From: Clostridia bacterium
GTDB lineage: Bacteria > Bacillota > Clostridia > Oscillospirales > QAKW01
NCBI GenBank assembly: GCA_017442025.1
Contig: JAFSBD010000215.1
Span: 1-5,434, forward strand
Length of the DNA: 5,434 nucleotides
Direction: 5' to 3'
Shown here piece after piece: positions 4,755 through 5,434 of this stretch (position 1 is the stretch's first letter; each line of letters opens with the position of its first letter). A program made the position numbers and the translations under genes. The notes under the pieces are model-generated. The model searched no databases. It had not been told where the DNA came from and saw only the letters and a program-made list of their open reading frames with translations.

Positions 4755-5434
4755 ATGAAAAAATGGATGCGTGTGATTGCTTTGATCCTTTCGACTTTCT
4801 TATTGCTCGGAATGATGAGCGGCTGCAAGCGGCCGGAGGAGGAAATCCTTACCACCCTTGGTCCAACCAAGCTTGCGCAAACCCCTTCGGAGCCTCAAAC
4901 GGAGCCCGAACCCATCAGTCCGACCCCTCTTGCGGTTACAGAACTGACCAAAGATGTTTCTTATGACGATGATTGGCCCGATAAAGCCCCTGATGAGACC
5001 TTTATCGCGGCGCAGATGGATTTTTCGGTCGAGATCTTCCGCCGTGCGGCGAAACAAGAGCGGTGTAAAAATACACTAATCTCGCCTCTTTCCATCTCCA
5101 TGGCCCTGGCGATGACCGCCAACGGCGCAAGCGGAAAAACTGCCGAACAGATGCTGAATATTTTGGGCGGTCATTCGATGGACGACCTCAATGCTTATCT
5201 CGGCAATTGGCGCATTGCTCTGCAAAATGATGAAAAAGCCACCCTGCGGATGGGCAATTCCATCTGGATTCGGGATCTGAAGGGCTTTGAGGTCAAGGAG
5301 AAATTTTTGCAGGATAATGCCGAATATTATCATTCCCAGGTATTCAAAGCGCCCTTTAATTCCTTTGGGATCGAGCAGATGAATTTATGGGTGGAGCAGC
5401 AGACCAACGGGATGATTCCCGAAATGATCGAGCA
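4755..5434 (+). CDS. Serpin-family protease inhibitor, predicted lipoprotein (partial, cut by window end)
   Basis: The reading frame is open to the window edge and encodes 226 residues of the N-terminal half. Residues 1-23 are a lipoprotein signal: K2 and K3, a hydrophobic stretch, then a lipobox MSGC with C24 as the likely lipidated residue (Met at -3 is a less common choice). Residues 25 to about 80 form a Pro/Glu/Thr-rich linker that would hold the domain off the membrane. The serpin fold starts near 85: FSVEIFRRAA (90-99), the signature NTLISPLSISMALAMTANGA (106-125), LRMGNSIWI (164-172), and the LWVEQQTNGMIPEMI block (211-225), matching the serpin N-x-W-V-x-x-x-T-x-G-x-I pattern. Serpins trap serine or cysteine proteases by cleavage of a reactive-centre loop. 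That loop lies beyond the window, so target and inhibitory activity cannot be judged. The gene is a separate unit after the terminator. Confidence 0.9.
   Translation, partial: MKKWMRVIALILSTFLLLGMMSGCKRPEEEILTTLGPTKLAQTPSEPQTEPEPISPTPLAVTELTKDVSYDDDWPDKAPDETFIAAQMDFSVEIFRRAAKQERCKNTLISPLSISMALAMTANGASGKTAEQMLNILGGHSMDDLNAYLGNWRIALQNDEKATLRMGNSIWIRDLKGFEVKEKFLQDNAEYYHSQVFKAPFNSFGIEQMNLWVEQQTNGMIPEMIE

Noticed and set aside
4748..4966. Rightward 72-codon frame overlapping the serpin start
   Set aside because: It is out of frame with the serpin, begins 7 bases before the serpin ATG and has a low-complexity translation. The serpin frame has the signal peptide, ribosome binding site and family motifs.

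Overview
The window holds most of a de novo pyrimidine (UMP) biosynthesis operon from a bacterium of the Bacillota, probably class Clostridia, followed by the start of a separate gene for a secreted serpin. The evidence for a Clostridium-type host is the two-subunit, NAD-linked class 1B dihydroorotate dehydrogenase (PyrK + PyrD), a Bacillus-like PyrF, strong AGGAGG-type ribosome binding sites, and tightly overlapping genes on one strand. The moderately GC-rich coding sequence suggests a gut-type lineage such as Oscillospirales or a relative, but the sequence does not fix the genus.

Layout, all on the + strand. Bases 2-85 are the last 27 codons of a gene that looks like carB, the carbamoyl-phosphate synthase large subunit. 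Bases 86-330 are a noncoding gap rich in inverted repeats. Then come pyrK (331-1059), pyrD (1053-1964), pyrF (1964-2668), pyrE (2680-3336), pyrB (3333-4250) and pyrI (4247-4660), joined by overlaps of 1 to 7 bases or, between pyrF and pyrE, an 11-base gap. A strong intrinsic terminator at 4663-4692 ends the operon. A lipoprotein serpin gene begins at 4755 and runs off the right edge.

The genes supply nearly a whole pathway. CarB would make carbamoyl phosphate. PyrB/PyrI (aspartate transcarbamoylase with its nucleotide-sensing regulatory chain) makes carbamoyl aspartate. PyrD/PyrK oxidises dihydroorotate to orotate and passes electrons to NAD+. PyrE adds the ribose phosphate and PyrF decarboxylates OMP to UMP. 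Dihydroorotase (pyrC) is the only step with no gene in view. PyrB, PyrI and PyrE resemble the enterobacterial forms, whereas PyrK, PyrD and PyrF resemble the Bacillus forms.

No unknown biochemical system is evident. The least explained parts are the structured 245-base gap inside an otherwise overlapping operon, which contains two separate long inverted repeats, and the membrane-anchored serpin next to the operon.
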